64,000 nucleotides of DNA, taken from CAVRUD01 sp963849635 (GTDB taxonomy: Bacteria; Chloroflexota; Chloroflexia; Thermomicrobiales; UBA6265). Each line of letters starts with the position of its first letter. Position 1 is the first letter of the stretch. The position numbers and the translations under genes were made by a program. Location of the stretch: positions 1-64,000 of the forward strand of contig CAWKIA010000024.1 in assembly GCA_963849635.1 (NCBI GenBank), given 5' to 3'. The notes beneath the pieces are model-generated. The model had not been told where the DNA came from, did no database searches, and saw only the letters and a list, made by a program, of their open reading frames with translations. Positions 1-9,425 of this stretch are shown here, one piece after another.

Positions 1-509
1 GGGCTGACGTGGGAGAACATCGGGACGGCGCGGCCCTGGTAAATCGAGGTGGCGATAAAGTCCCTGTCCACCAGGAATTGCATCGCCTTGCGCAGGGCGG
101 GGATGCTGAACGGGTTGAAGTCGCCTTCCAGGGCCGGGGCCGGGTTGAGGATCAGGGAAAGGGTCGACGAGGGCGCCTGGATCAGGCGGACATCGGCGGA
201 GTCGACGAGTGAGTTGGCCCCTGCCGTCTTCAGTCCGAAGAGGTAGAGGTCCATATTGTTGTTCTGAATGTCGAGCGGGGCCTGATCCTGGTTGAATGAG
301 GAGAAGATGATCTTGTCGACGGCGGGTCCGGCCGGGCCGGTCGCGGCGGCGGTGGCGTCCTGGGCGGCGGCGACAGCCGCGGCCGGATGGGCGGCCAGCG
401 CGGTCGCCAGAGGGGCCGAAAGACCGAGCGCGACGGCGCCGGAAACGAACTGACGGCGCGTGACCCGGCCGCCGGCGAGATCGAGGGCGAGAGAACGCAG
501 ATCTGGCAT
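1..509 (-). CDS. ABC transporter solute-binding protein, N-terminal part (runs off window)
   Basis: The ATG at 509 opens a frame that continues past base 1. The start has a twin-arginine-like signal (VTRRQFVSGAVALGLSAPLA, residues 16-35). The mature part resembles family-5 (peptide/nickel/oligosaccharide) solute-binding proteins. ALRKAMQFLVDRDFIATSIY is the typical motif in which substrate binders list 'active' residues near a helix, and about 170 residues are present. It would act outside the membrane and deliver substrate to a permease. No permease lies on this side of the window, so partners would be beyond base 1. The spacer upstream (524-570) is made of short repeated ACTCACG/CTGACG-like words. 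Confidence 0.75.
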   Translation of the reverse strand, partial: MPDLRSLALDLAGGRVTRRQFVSGAVALGLSAPLATALAAHPAAAVAAAQDATAAATGPAGPAVDKIIFSSFNQDQAPLDIQNNNMDLYLFGLKTAGANSLVDSADVRLIQAPSSTLSLILNPAPALEGDFNPFSIPALRKAMQFLVDRDFIATSIYQGRAVPMFSHVS

Positions 510-607
510 AGCGGGTGCCTCCGAAGTCGTGAGACGTGTGACGTCAGTCGTGAGTGTCAGGCGTCAGTGAACTATACGGATGGCGGGCGGGGAAAGGACC
601 TCACCCC

Positions 608-3240
608 CTACGCCACCCGGCGTCTGCGCCAGAGCCCGTAGCCTCCGTATCCCAAGGCAGCTAAGGCGAGCGCGAACCCGCCGATCCCAGAGACCCCGCC
701 GACCTCGCTGAGATCGACTGAGCTCCCACCGACGACAACACTGCCATCGGACCTTGGTGTACCTACGGCGCCGGGGGCGGGATTGAAGACGAGGGGTTCG
801 CCAAAGTCGCCGTAATCGGGGTAGCCGCCAACGGGGTGCCAACAGGGGTGGCGGCCGGAGTGGCGGCGGTTGAGTGGCTGTCTCCCGTGCCGGCGACTGG
901 TGTGCCGCCCATCGACGTCACCTGCTGTTGGAGGGCGCCGACCTGGCCGAGGAAGGCTTGCTGGTCGCGCTGCATCGTGTCGAAGCCGTAGTCGGTGTAG
1001 TAGGACTGGAAGGCGACGTTGCCGGTCTCGTCGTAGGCGAGGATACTTGGGCGCCTTCGCCGGTGATCGGCATGAAGATCGTGACGGTGAACTCACCTGT
1101 GTCGCTGGTCCTGGTCGTGGCGATGGTGGCATCCGCCAGGGTAATGAAGACGTTGCTCTCTGGCTGGAAGCCGGAGCCTGAATCGTCACTTCGCGGCCAG
1201 CGACGCCGTTGGGCGGGTTGAGGAAGATCGAGGGGTTCTGAATCGCGGTCTGGCGGGCAAACGCGACCTGCTGATTTGGGCCGGCGAACTCGCCAAGGCG
1301 GGTGTCGGCCCAGACCATGAAGACGTCGTCGTCGGTGGCCGCGATCGAGAAGTAGTCACCAATGAAGCGGCCACCAGGGAAGCCACGCAAGGAGTTCGAG
1401 GCGAAGTCGGTGACGCGGATGTCACGGGTGTCGAGATTCAACTCCTGATCGACGAAGCCGAAGTTGTCGCCGCCGTCTTCGGAGCGGGTGTAGTAGATGT
1501 GGTAGCGGACCTCCTGCGGGTCTTCGCGCAGGTCGCCCCACATGGCGTGGATCCGGCCGTCCGGCGAGACGGTGATCGAGGGGAAGAATTGGCCCCGGTT
1601 GGTGTCGTCGCCATTGAGCCGGACCGGCGGGTCCCAGGTGGCGCCTTTGTCTTGTGAGCGGAGGAAGAGGATGTCGCCGTCATCGGTCGGGGTCTCCGGC
1701 GGGCGGCCGGTCGTGAGGATGTAGATCTCGTCGTTGAGGCCGACCGCGAGTTGGGGAAAGACCGTCCCCCACCAGCGGAAGGTTGAGGATCGTGGATTGA
1801 AGTGCGGCTCGCGGAAGACCCCGGCCTGAATCGGGGTGCCGAAGGTCACGCCGTTGTCCGAGGAGAGGGCGACCATGATGGTCGCGAGGCCTTCCTGGAC
1901 GCCGTCGTTGGTGGTATCGACGTAGGCGACCACGACGGTGCCATCGCTCATAACCTTGGGCTGAGGGCCCTGAACGGTCCGGTTCGAGTCGAGGGTGGTT
2001 CCGCCTTGCTGCTGGAAGGCCTGCTGGATGACGTTGGGCTGCTGGCCGGCGCCGCCGTCCCCGGCAACGATCGTGTTGCCCTCGTCGTCGACCGCGCCGC
2101 TCTGGGCCAGGCCAGAGCCACTGCCCGGCGCGCCAGCGCCGGCGACCTGGAGGACTGTCGGGCTGACCCCGACTGGCTCGCTCCAGGTCAGGCCGCCATC
2201 CAGGGAGCGGACGTGGCGAATGGTGGTTTCAGTGAACGGGGACGACAGGTAGGGGATTTCGTCGGAGTAGAGCAGGCTGTAGGTGGTGGCGAATTCCGTG
2301 TAGACGAGGTGGATGATGTCCTGGTCCGGGTTGTCGGGGTTGGGGCCGGTGGTCATCCAGGGCTTGTCGAGGAAGGCCGAGGTGATGGTGCCGCGGTCCT
2401 TGCCCTCGTCGTCCGGGTTGGACGTGGTCGTCACCTGGGAGCGGGCGGCGGAGACCGGGTCTTCCCAGGTGTAGCCGCCGTCGGTGGAGCGGGCGACGAC
2501 CATGGAGCTGACTTCGGTGAAGGAGGCGATGGTGCCGATCTGGAAGGGCTCCAGGCCGATCGAGATCGAGGTCATATAGACATTGCCGGCCTGGTCGAAG
2601 GCGAGGACAGGGTCGCCGGCGGCCGCGAGGTCTTCCTGGAAGTAGCGGATCTGATTCGGCCCGTCCCACGTCTCGCCGCCGTCGATGTGACGTAGGTGGA
2701 CATCGAGGGGAAGTTGTAGTCGATGACGCCGAGAACGAGGTGCTCTGGGTCAAGCGGGTCAACCGCGATGTGCGGCTCTGTTTGGATGGGGAAGAGGCCG
2801 AGCTGGCGAGTGACGATCTGGTTGCGGCTGAAGGCGGGGCCGGCGCTGCGGAAGGGGACGAGCGGGGCGGCATTGCCGTTGCCGCCCGCCGGACCGGGCA
2901 TCGGGGCGAAGAGGGCGTCTGCCTGGCGGTTGATCCGGTCGTTCTCTACGCGCCAGAAGCGCGGGTCGTAGCCCTGGGTCGAGGTCCAGACGGCACCGCT
3001 GACCTGATCCTCGATTGGGGCGAGGAGATTGAAGGCGCCGATCGGTTGGCCCTCGCCCGCCTCCTCCGCAGCGCTCAGCCGGGGGATCAGGACGGCGACG
3101 AGGGACGCGAGGGCGAGCAGGAGCCAGACCTTGGCCAACCAGGCGCGACGAGGGTCCGCCAGGCCGGAGAGGGCGAGGGCGCGCGGCCGTCGGCCCCTCG
3201 GCGAAGCGGAGTACGGGGACCTGGGGTTCGACATCGTCAT
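608..3240 (-). CDS. Asp-box (BNR, sialidase-like) surface protein, frameshifted
   Basis: Start ATG 3240 follows GAGAGGT. A hydrophobic segment (about residues 33-55) forms a signal/anchor. The body carries several Asp boxes of the SxDxGxTW type: RSTDGGYTWEDP, RSLDGGLTWSEP, SSDNGVTFGTP, RSQDKGATWDPP and IDGGETWDGP. These are seen in sialidases and other beta-propellers. The C-terminus has a Thr/Pro/Ala-rich stretch, a hydrophobic helix (GFALALAALGYGGYGLW) and RRRR, so it looks anchored at both ends. The reading frame breaks near 2690, 1185, 1040 and 840, and each break is healed by moving one base. Either a pseudogene or an error-rich stretch of assembly. The substrate is unknown; Asp boxes alone do not prove sialidase activity. 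Confidence 0.7.
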
Positions 3241-3410
3241 TGACCTCTCCCGAAGCCGCTAAGGCTACCAGCAACGCTTTCGCCTGGAGCAGGTGGATTA
3301 CTAGCTGCTCGACGCTCGGAGCCGGGATCGGTCGCCGGGAACGACGCAATCGACGGACAACCGGCGGACGAAAGAGACGCCGGACGGACGACGCGTGTGG
3401 ATGCCAAGTC

Positions 3411-3440
3411 ATGCTAGACGTATCGCTTTGGTTGCGTCAA
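3411..3440 (-). promoter_or_regulatory. Candidate sigma70-type promoter of the Asp-box gene
   Basis: On the minus strand TTGACG (3440-3435), an 18-base spacer and TAGCAT (3416-3411) lie about 170 bases upstream of the ATG at 3240. Seen by eye only; no transcription evidence. Confidence 0.35.
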
Positions 3441-3500
3441 TCGTTCAGGTCGCTCAGGTCTGTTAATCCTGGCACAGTGGCCTAATCCAGGTGGACCGGG

Positions 3501-3845
3501 CTACCCCAGGAGGGGACGGGGATCGAAGGTGACTTTGATCCGGGCGATCTTGCCGTTCTCGACGTGGCACCAGTTGGCGATCGGCATCGGGCCGGTCTTG
3601 GCGGTGTGCATGTCGTACCAGGTGAGGACGTCGGGGCCGTCGACGAAGACCTTGGTGATGACGAGATCGGTCATCATACCGGCGAGGCGCTCAATCGCCT
3701 CGGTGCAGTCGGCGGCGTTGTCGACGTGGCCAATCGGGCCGTCAAAGACGACATCGTCGGCCAGGTTGGCGCGGAAGGTCTTGAAATCGTGCGCCTTCCA
3801 GGAATCGAAGTAGGTCGCGACGATCGCGCGGGGGTCAGTGGTCAT
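3501..3845 (-). CDS. SnoaL-like / NTF2-fold protein
   Basis: A 114-residue protein. ATG 3845 is preceded by a strong AGGAGGA site. The sequence (AIVATYFDSWKAHDFKTFRA at the N-terminus, GPIGHVDNAADCTEAIERLA in the middle, a final ENGKIARIKVTFDP strand) has the layout of small SnoaL-like/NTF2-fold proteins. Some of these are steroid isomerase or polyketide cyclase relatives, but most have no known activity. It is a soluble protein. It follows the DUF3291 gene on the same strand by about 70 bases, so the two may be co-transcribed. Confidence 0.8.
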   Translation of the reverse strand: MTTDPRAIVATYFDSWKAHDFKTFRANLADDVVFDGPIGHVDNAADCTEAIERLAGMMTDLVITKVFVDGPDVLTWYDMHTAKTGPMPIANWCHVENGKIARIKVTFDPRPLLG

Positions 3846-3918
3846 TGAGTTCCTCCTGCGACATCGAAGACCCTGGGAGGCTAGCCGCTCGCTGTGGGCC
3901 CGGGGACACAGCACGCGT

Positions 3919-4423
3919 TTATGGGACCACGCCCTGACCCGGTTTTGCCGGCTTTGGCAGAGGATTCCCGGCGGAGTCAAATGCGTCCTGGAAGGTGAAT
4001 GCGTCTTTGGTCGGGCCGAGATCGTCCAGGAGGTTGAGCTTTGCCATTGCCTCATCGAGGGTTGGTTCGTGCCCGGCGGGGAGCCACCAGAGGACCAGGC
4101 TGCGGGTGGCAAGGCGCTCGAACCAGGAGCGGCGGCTCTGGAGGAAGTATTTGTGGACGGTCTGGAAGGTAAAGGCGCGGAGGGAGTCGATATCGGTCCA
4201 GACGGTCAGGTTGGTGATCATCATCGGGTCTGCGAACGGCGAGGGCAGGTAGGATGAGGAGAGGCCGTCTGGGGCGCGAGCGCCAGACGAAGCCGGGGCT
4301 CTGCTCGGCGTAGGCGTTGACGGGGCCGAGGAAGGCGACGAATTCCTGCAATTGCGGGGAGTCCAGGGGAGCCAACAGGCGGGAGACGTTGAACTGGGCC
4401 AGGTGGAACTGGGGGTCGGGCAA
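3919..4423 (-). CDS. DUF3291 domain protein, single frameshift
   Basis: The probable start is TTG 4423 (LPDPQFHLAQFNVSRLLAPL), with TAGGAGGT just upstream; no ATG fits. The second half reads ITNLTVWTDIDSLRAFTFQT and LVLWWLPAGHEPTLDEAMAK, the hallmark of DUF3291 (a dimeric alpha/beta-barrel relative of unknown function). The two halves are in different frames. Adding one base near 4275 joins them as WRSRAPDGLSSSYLPSPFAD, so a single deletion, real or a sequencing error, explains the break. Length about 168 residues, normal for the family. Confidence 0.75.
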
Positions 4424-4773
4424 CGCGGGACCTCCTATCCGAATCTGATGGTTGCCGAACGTGTGTGAAGGGCGTGCCAGTATAAGCACAGGCGCATATC
4501 GCGGCGGCGGAGTCCTTTCGGGCCGGGCGATCCAGCGTTGCCGATGGAGAGTCGTAGTCCTTATGTAAGATCCGTCAGAGCGCGGGACTCCGTCTCGCGG
4601 TATCGTATCGGTGTCGGTTCGGCGCCGGGTGTTGGCGGCGGGAACCGGCAGCATCTCGTTGCCAACTTATGTAACATTAGTGGGGCGGTGGCACCCTGCT
4701 GGCGTGACGAGCGACGGCATCGTTCGCTTGGGCGTCGAGCGGGGTCAAATGTCACCGGCTGGAGGTTAACTGA
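4424..4773. other. Intergenic region between divergent genes
   Basis: About 350 bases lie between the DUF3291 gene (minus) and msrAB (plus). TTATGTAA occurs twice (near 4560 and 4667), the only clear repeated word. Promoters for both directions should lie here, but none is convincing by eye. Confidence 0.4.
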
Positions 4774-5862
4774 ATGTTTTTCTGGCGAGACAAGAGCACG
4801 ATGATCGAGGCCGAGAAGGCGCTACGCGGGCGGGAGAAGCCCGGATTCTCGATCCCGACCCGGCACGAGGTCCTGGGCACCCAGATCCTGCCCCCGTTCC
4901 CGGCTGGGCTGGAGACGGCCTACTTTGCCCTGGGCTGCTTCTGGGGCGCTGAGCGGCTCTTCTGGGAGCTAGACGGCGTCTACTCGACGGCGGTCGGCTA
5001 CCAGGGCGGCTACACCCCGAACCCGACCTACGAGGAGGTCTGCTCCGGCAAGACCGGCCACGCCGAGGCCGTGCTGGTGGTCTTCGATCCGAAGAAGATC
5101 TCCTACGAGCAGCTGCTCCAGGCCTTCTTCGAGGCGCACGACCCGACCCAGGGCATGCGCCAGGGCAATGACGTCGGGACGCAGTACCGCTCCGCCGTCT
5201 ACTACGCCGACGAGGCTCAGCAGCGGGCGGCCAAGGCGACCAAGCAGATGTACGACGAGGAACTACGGAAGGCGGGCCGTGACGAGATCACGACCGAGAT
5301 CGCCCCGGCCGGCCCCTTCTACTACGCCGAGGAGTACCACCAGCAGTATCTGCACAAGGTGCCGAATGGATACTGTGGTCTGGAGGGAACGGGGGTTAGC
5401 TGCCCGCTGCCGTTCGCGCTCGGGGTCAAGCCGGTGACAGGGGGCGCGCATGAGACCGCGACGGAGTTGCTCCCGGTCCCGGCGACCGACGCCGAGTGGA
5501 AAGCGCGTCTGACCCCAGAGCAGTACGCGGTGTTGCGCAAGGCGGGGACGGAGCGGCCGTTCATCGGGGAGTTCGTCGATACCGACGATGATGGGATGTA
5601 TCGCTGCGCCGCGTGCGGCAACCCGCTCTTTACGAGTGACACCAAGTTTCATTCCGGCAGCGGTTGGCCCAGTTTTACGGAGGCTGTCTCGCCGGACGCG
5701 GTCGAACTGGTCAAGGATCGCTCGCTCTTCATGACCCGGACGGAGGTGCGGTGCGCCCGGTGCCATTCGCACCTGGGGCACGTTTTCGACGATGGGCCAC
5801 GGGACCGTGGCGGGCAGCGATTTTGCATGAACTCGTGTGCGCTGGATCTGGAACTGCGCTAG
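4774..5862 (+). CDS. msrAB: Bifunctional peptide methionine sulfoxide reductase MsrA/MsrB
   Basis: A 362-residue fusion that repairs both epimers of oxidised methionine using thioredoxin-type reductant. Start ATG 4774 follows GGAGGT by 8 bases. The MsrA half holds the catalytic motif GCFWGAE with Cys55 and ends with NGYCGLEGTGVSCPLP, which carries candidate resolving cysteines. The MsrB half has the zinc pairs CAAC (about 279-282) and CARC (about 328-331) and the catalytic RFCMNS (Cys351). There is no signal peptide, so it is cytoplasmic. A terminator hairpin follows. Fragments related to its MsrA C-terminus recur at 7047 and 19487. Confidence 0.95.
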   Translation: MFFWRDKSTMIEAEKALRGREKPGFSIPTRHEVLGTQILPPFPAGLETAYFALGCFWGAERLFWELDGVYSTAVGYQGGYTPNPTYEEVCSGKTGHAEAVLVVFDPKKISYEQLLQAFFEAHDPTQGMRQGNDVGTQYRSAVYYADEAQQRAAKATKQMYDEELRKAGRDEITTEIAPAGPFYYAEEYHQQYLHKVPNGYCGLEGTGVSCPLPFALGVKPVTGGAHETATELLPVPATDAEWKARLTPEQYAVLRKAGTERPFIGEFVDTDDDGMYRCAACGNPLFTSDTKFHSGSGWPSFTEAVSPDAVELVKDRSLFMTRTEVRCARCHSHLGHVFDDGPRDRGGQRFCMNSCALDLELR

Positions 5863-5938
5863 CCGCCCCGGCTGCGGATCCGTAGGTGGGTACGTGCCTC
5901 CATCGTCGGCAGCGTTTGGCATGGTGAACATGTCCAGG

Positions 5939-5974
5939 AACGAGGGCCGCCCGGCTTGCGAGGCGGCCCTCGTT
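5939..5974 (+). terminator. Rho-independent-like terminator after msrAB
   Basis: A 13-bp perfect stem (AACGAGGGCCGCC with GGCGGCCCTCGTT), a 10-base loop, then CTTGG. It lies about 75 bases after the msrAB stop. The T-tract is weak. Confidence 0.7.
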
Positions 5975-6069
5975 CTTGGAGCCGCGCCGTGCGGTGTCCT
6001 CAAGAATGTGTCCCGGAACTGCCGGCGCGCGAACCCTCCCCAACGAACTGCCTCGGAATCTTGATCAGA

Positions 6070-6175
6070 CCTCGATTGGGTACTGAGTTCTCTGGCACGG
6101 GGGTACAAGTACCGATGACTCCACCTGCCATGTCCCGATAGGCTGCAATCACCGCCGGATGAGGGTCGCCGCGAC
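6070..6175 (+). promoter_or_regulatory. Conserved upstream block with GGTACAAGTACC palindrome
   Basis: This stretch, upstream of the Cys-rich gene at 6258, closely matches 23838-23950 upstream of the paralogue at 24075. Both contain ATTG(G/A)GTAC, then the perfect palindrome GGTACAAGTACC (here 6102-6113), then GA(T/C)GACTCCACC and a run ending ATCACCGCCGGA or ATCATCGCCGGA. Conservation outside the coding sequence points to a shared promoter/operator, but it could also be simple duplication. Confidence 0.5.
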
Positions 6176-6257
6176 GCCAACCCTGGAGGTCCGGCGCGTC
6201 GACGAGGGGTCGTCCTCGCGCCGGCGATGCATCCCCGCCCACTGGAGGAGACCGCGA

Positions 6258-6920
6258 TTGGACCCACGACGCTTCGACACCATGGCGCGCTCGCTTGCCG
6301 CGCCGAAGACCCGGCGCGGCCTCCTCGGGTCGCTCGCCGCCCTCGCGGCGGGACTGTTGGGCGCGCACGCTACGGAGGCTCAGGTTTCGCAGGCCCACTG
6401 CGGCAACAAGACCTGCGCCAGCAACCCTGGCATCTGCAACGACGGCTGCGTCTGCTGCGTCTATCCGAACGGTAACTCCCGCTGCCGCCCACCGGGCACC
6501 TGCTCCCCAGGTACCACCGTCTGCCCCCTGGGCGAGGTGGGTGACTCGGTCGCTGGCTGCGTCACGACCACGACCACGACCACTGCTCCGCCGTGCCCGC
6601 CGGGGCAGGCGTCCTGCGGCGGCGGTTGCATCGACACCATGTCGGATGAGGCCAACTGTGGCGCGTGTGGCGTCGCCTGTGCGGCCGGGGGAGCATGTCT
6701 GGACGGGGACTGCTTCCTCGCGGTTCCCAACTGCCCCGGCTCCTTCGCCCTCGCCGCGAACGGCGGGGGCGTGAACGCCTGCATTTGCGGTTTCGGCTCC
6801 TTCGCAGGTTGCGACACAACAGGAGACTGCGCGGACGGCGAGGTGTGCATCCTGGTCCGGACCAGCCCGGCCGGCTTCGCGGGGCAGTGCTTCGCCGGCT
6901 GCTCCGCCTCTGCCGGGTAG
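6258..6920 (+). CDS. Secreted Cys-rich protein with twin-arginine signal (paralogue 1)
   Basis: The chosen start is TTG 6258, because GGAGG sits 9 bases upstream and both paralogues begin at the matching point (MDxRxFD). The signal RSLAAPKTRRGLLGSLAALA is of the twin-arginine type and is followed by AHATEAQ. The mature region has a Cys block (CASNPGICNDGCVCCVYPNG, then NSRCRPPGTCSPG), a short Thr run and a second Cys cluster (CGGGCIDTMSDEANCGACGV) like Stigma1/EGF-type cysteine spacing. 220 residues, exported, probably disulfide-rich or metal-binding. Function unknown. Related genes lie at 24075 and 59683, with a relic at 18630. Confidence 0.75.
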   Translation: MDPRRFDTMARSLAAPKTRRGLLGSLAALAAGLLGAHATEAQVSQAHCGNKTCASNPGICNDGCVCCVYPNGNSRCRPPGTCSPGTTVCPLGEVGDSVAGCVTTTTTTTAPPCPPGQASCGGGCIDTMSDEANCGACGVACAAGGACLDGDCFLAVPNCPGSFALAANGGGVNACICGFGSFAGCDTTGDCADGEVCILVRTSPAGFAGQCFAGCSASAG

Positions 6921-6935
6921 CGCAGGTTGCAACAA

Positions 6936-6980
6936 AGCACAGGAACGGGCGGGACGTCTCGTCCTCGCCGTTCCTGTGCT
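6936..6980 (+). terminator. Terminator hairpin after Cys-rich paralogue 1
   Basis: AGCACAGGAACGG (6936-6948) pairs perfectly with CCGTTCCTGTGCT (6968-6980). The inner bases add further pairing (GGGACG with CGTCC). It lies 16 bases after the stop codon. Confidence 0.7.
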
Positions 6981-7046
6981 CTGAGCGTCGCACTTGATCG
7001 GCGCCTCTCCATGTGTCCGCCTCAGTCCGCTGTCGTCGGGCGACGA

Positions 7047-7176
7047 CCACGCCAGCCACAGCCTGGTGGGAGTGCAGGTCACGGGTGCCGAACGGGTATT
7101 GTGGCCTTGAGGGGACGGGCGTGAGCTGTCCGTTGCCGTTTGCGCTCGGTGTGACCCTGGATCAGAAGAGCTAGCG
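7047..7176 (+). pseudogene. msrA 3'-end remnant, copy 1
   Basis: From about 7087 to the TAG at 7174 the sequence reads VPNGYCGLEGTGVSCPLPFA then LGVTLDQKS and stop. This is the last part of an MsrA enzyme, with no catalytic N-terminus anywhere upstream. The bases before it (ACGCCAGCCACAGCC) also match the second remnant at 19487, so the two copies share more than the coding piece. It overlaps nothing functional and cannot make an active enzyme. It is not a copy of the msrAB fusion, because it ends like a stand-alone MsrA. Confidence 0.75.
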
Positions 7177-7218
7177 TCCATACCGTCCTCGGTCGTTCGC
7201 CATACCCAATTGGGATAT

Positions 7219-8782
7219 TCAAAAATGCACCGCGTCCGTCGGCTTGCGGCCCTGGTCGCGGCGCGCTTCGGCCCTGGCGGTTTCCAGTCGGATTTTCTCT
7301 TCGTAATTGGGTGACCTCGACTACCAGGCGTTGCGGGCGCTCCCGCTTGCACTGGTAGTCGAGGCCGTTCAGCTCCTCGGCGGTTGCCACGAGGCTTTCC
7401 AACCACCCGCGAACCGCCTGCGCCTGCTGGCTAAGCAGGCGCCGCTGTCCCTCAACCTCGGCCAGCCGCTCCTCCAGCGCGGCACGCTCGGTCACCGCTT
7501 CGTTTAACTTGGCCAGGACGGTTTGCAGCGCCGGACCGCTCACGTCTTCTCCCAGGCGCTCCGCGAAATTCGCCTCCTTTGCCCGTGCCCCTGCGAGCAG
7601 CCGCTCCAGTCCCCGCGTTTCGGCCTCGGTGCGGTCCAACTGGTCCCGGCCCTTTTCGCCCACCGTGATCACTGCAGGATCGGTCAGGACCGCGACCACC
7701 CGACGCCACGCTTCGCGGTCGAGCTTGCTCGCCTTGAACATGTTGCCGGGGCAATCGTTCGCCCGCCTCGTCTTGGCTTAGCAGTTGAGGTACGGCCCAT
7801 CGGCCAGCCGCTTGATGTGCATGCAGTAGCCGCACCGACAGCGGACGTGCCCCCGAACGACGACGTCCTCCGGGTCCTCACCCGTCGCGGAGCGGACCTT
7901 GCGCCGGTCGTGAGTCCGGAGTCGGTCGTTCGCCGCCTGCCAGAACGCCGGGGCGACAAGCGCCGGAACGGTCCCCTCGGGAAACGCGACCGTCTCCTCC
8001 GGCGTCCTGGTGCGCTTGCCAGTGATCGGGTCCTTCTCCGGATGGACAACGTAAGCGTACGCCTCGCCCTTGTAGAAGGAGCATTCGACGATGCTGCCCA
8101 GAGTGAACGTCCGCCAGCGCTGCCCGCCTTGCGGTGCCGGGATTCCCCGCTCCTCTAGTTCCCGGCAAAGCGTCTTGACAGGCGTGCCCGCCGCGATGCG
8201 CTCGAAGATTAACCGGACCACCCAGGCCGTCTCGGGGTTCTCGATGTAGCTGCCCTTGGCCCTGTGGCTGTCGTCGGCCCAAATGTACCCAAACCGTGGC
8301 CGGTTACCGGGGATGTGGTTCTTGTCCTTCTCGACCCTAGCCCGAACGCCCCGCATTGAGTTTAGCCGGATGTCCTCCCACTGCTGCTTGGCCTGGCTGC
8401 CTTTGAACGCTCGGAACATGCTTCCAAAGGGACCGTCTGGGATGTCGTCCGTCACCGACTCGACGCCCCGGACCCCGACTCGCCGCAGCTCGTAAGCGAA
8501 CCAAGAGAGACCGTCGTCGTCGCGGAACACCCTGTCGTACTTCCAGACCACGGCCACGTCGAACCGCCCCGCCTTGGCGTCCTCCAGGAGCCGACGCGCT
8601 CCCGGCCTGGCTCCAATCAGCAGCGCTCCGGATTTCGTGTCGTCGTGGACCGCGACGACCTCATAGCCCTTGGCCTCGCAGTAGGCGCGGCAGTCGGCCT
8701 CTTGCGTCCCCAGGCTGTAGCCCTTCTCCTGGTCCTGGCTGCTGACCCTTAGCAGGAGTGCCGCCCGCTTGCCCTCGCTCAT
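7219..8782 (-). pseudogene. Large serine recombinase, decayed
   Basis: ATG 8782 opens MSEGKRAALLLRVSSQDQEK with the nucleophile serine at residue 14, then the resolvase fold (DVAVVWKYDRVFRD), a Recombinase domain (RPRFGYIWADD to AYVVHPEKDPITGKRTRTPE) and a zinc-ribbon start (RCRCGYCMHIKR). An in-frame TAA (7778-7780) breaks the ribbon. The same frame then continues as ANDCPGNMFKASKLDREAW and a coiled coil (AAGAxEANFAERL-like), with a further frameshift near 7300 and a final stop at 7219. About 520 codons in all. A site-specific integrase of a former mobile element, now inactive unless the stop is an error. The start is coupled to the gene upstream (TAGGGATG). Confidence 0.8.
7315..7364. repeat. 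Long hairpin inside the recombinase 3' end
   Basis: CCTCGACTACCAG (7315-7327) is repeated inverted as CTGGTAGTCGAGG (7352-7364). Inside it GCGGG/CCCGC (7333-7346) forms a second stem. It lies next to the frame break of the recombinase gene. Confidence 0.6.
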
Positions 8783-8784
8783 CC

Positions 8785-9315
8785 CTACGCCCTCCCCAAC
8801 CGCAGGCCAGCGGCCTCGGCCTTGCGCCAACCCTCGTCGGCTGCCGTCCAAAGGCCCGCGACATCCTGGATCCGGCTCCTGGTTGGCGCATCGCATGTGT
8901 TGGCGCTGGCGCCCTTTGCGGCGGCGACCGCCGCACGTGCCGACGTGGTCGCGGCCTCGTACTCGGCCCGCCCCTCGACGTCGCCCGTCCTGGCGTGTCG
9001 GATGGCGTCCTGAACGCTCGCGAGCAGCGCAACCTCCTCGGCGGTCAAGCCCTCGATCGTCATCGTCGTGGCCCCATCATCGTCCATCGCGTCGTAGATA
9101 CGGCTCGCCAGTGCCACTGCTTCGTCGCCCATCCACTCCAGTTCGACCGCGACCTCATCCCAGACCCAATTCTCAAGTTCGACCGACCGTTGCCCCTCGG
9201 GATTGCAGCCCTCGCAGGAAACGAGGCTCAGCTCCCCGCTTGGCCCATTCTCGATGTCCGCGACCTCTACCCAGCCTGTCCCGCTACGCCCGCCGCAACC
9301 GATTTGCTCGTCCAT
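8785..9315 (-). CDS. Hypothetical protein coupled to the serine recombinase
   Basis: 176 residues, ATG 9315 to TAG 8785. The stop is separated from the recombinase ATG by two bases (TAG GG ATG), so the two are translationally coupled. The sequence is acidic and helical: WDEVAVELEWMGDEAVALAS and AEEVALLASVQDAIRHARTG, with a Cys pair (SCEGC) near residue 34. No family recognised. Its position suggests an accessory protein of the integrated element, such as a directionality factor or regulator, but nothing in the sequence proves this. Upstream the reading runs into the truncated beta-lactamase gene, near the probable element edge. Confidence 0.55.
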   Translation of the reverse strand: MDEQIGCGGRSGTGWVEVADIENGPSGELSLVSCEGCNPEGQRSVELENWVWDEVAVELEWMGDEAVALASRIYDAMDDDGATTMTIEGLTAEEVALLASVQDAIRHARTGDVEGRAEYEAATTSARAAVAAAKGASANTCDAPTRSRIQDVAGLWTAADEGWRKAEAAGLRLGRA

Positions 9316-9425
9316 CGCCTGCCCGCTCCCGTTCGGATTCTGGAGCCGATGTGGCTGGACGGCATCGTTGCCCGCCCATCCGCTGACCTTCTGCCGCGGA
9401 TTCCATCCGTTCGAGATGCGGCAAA

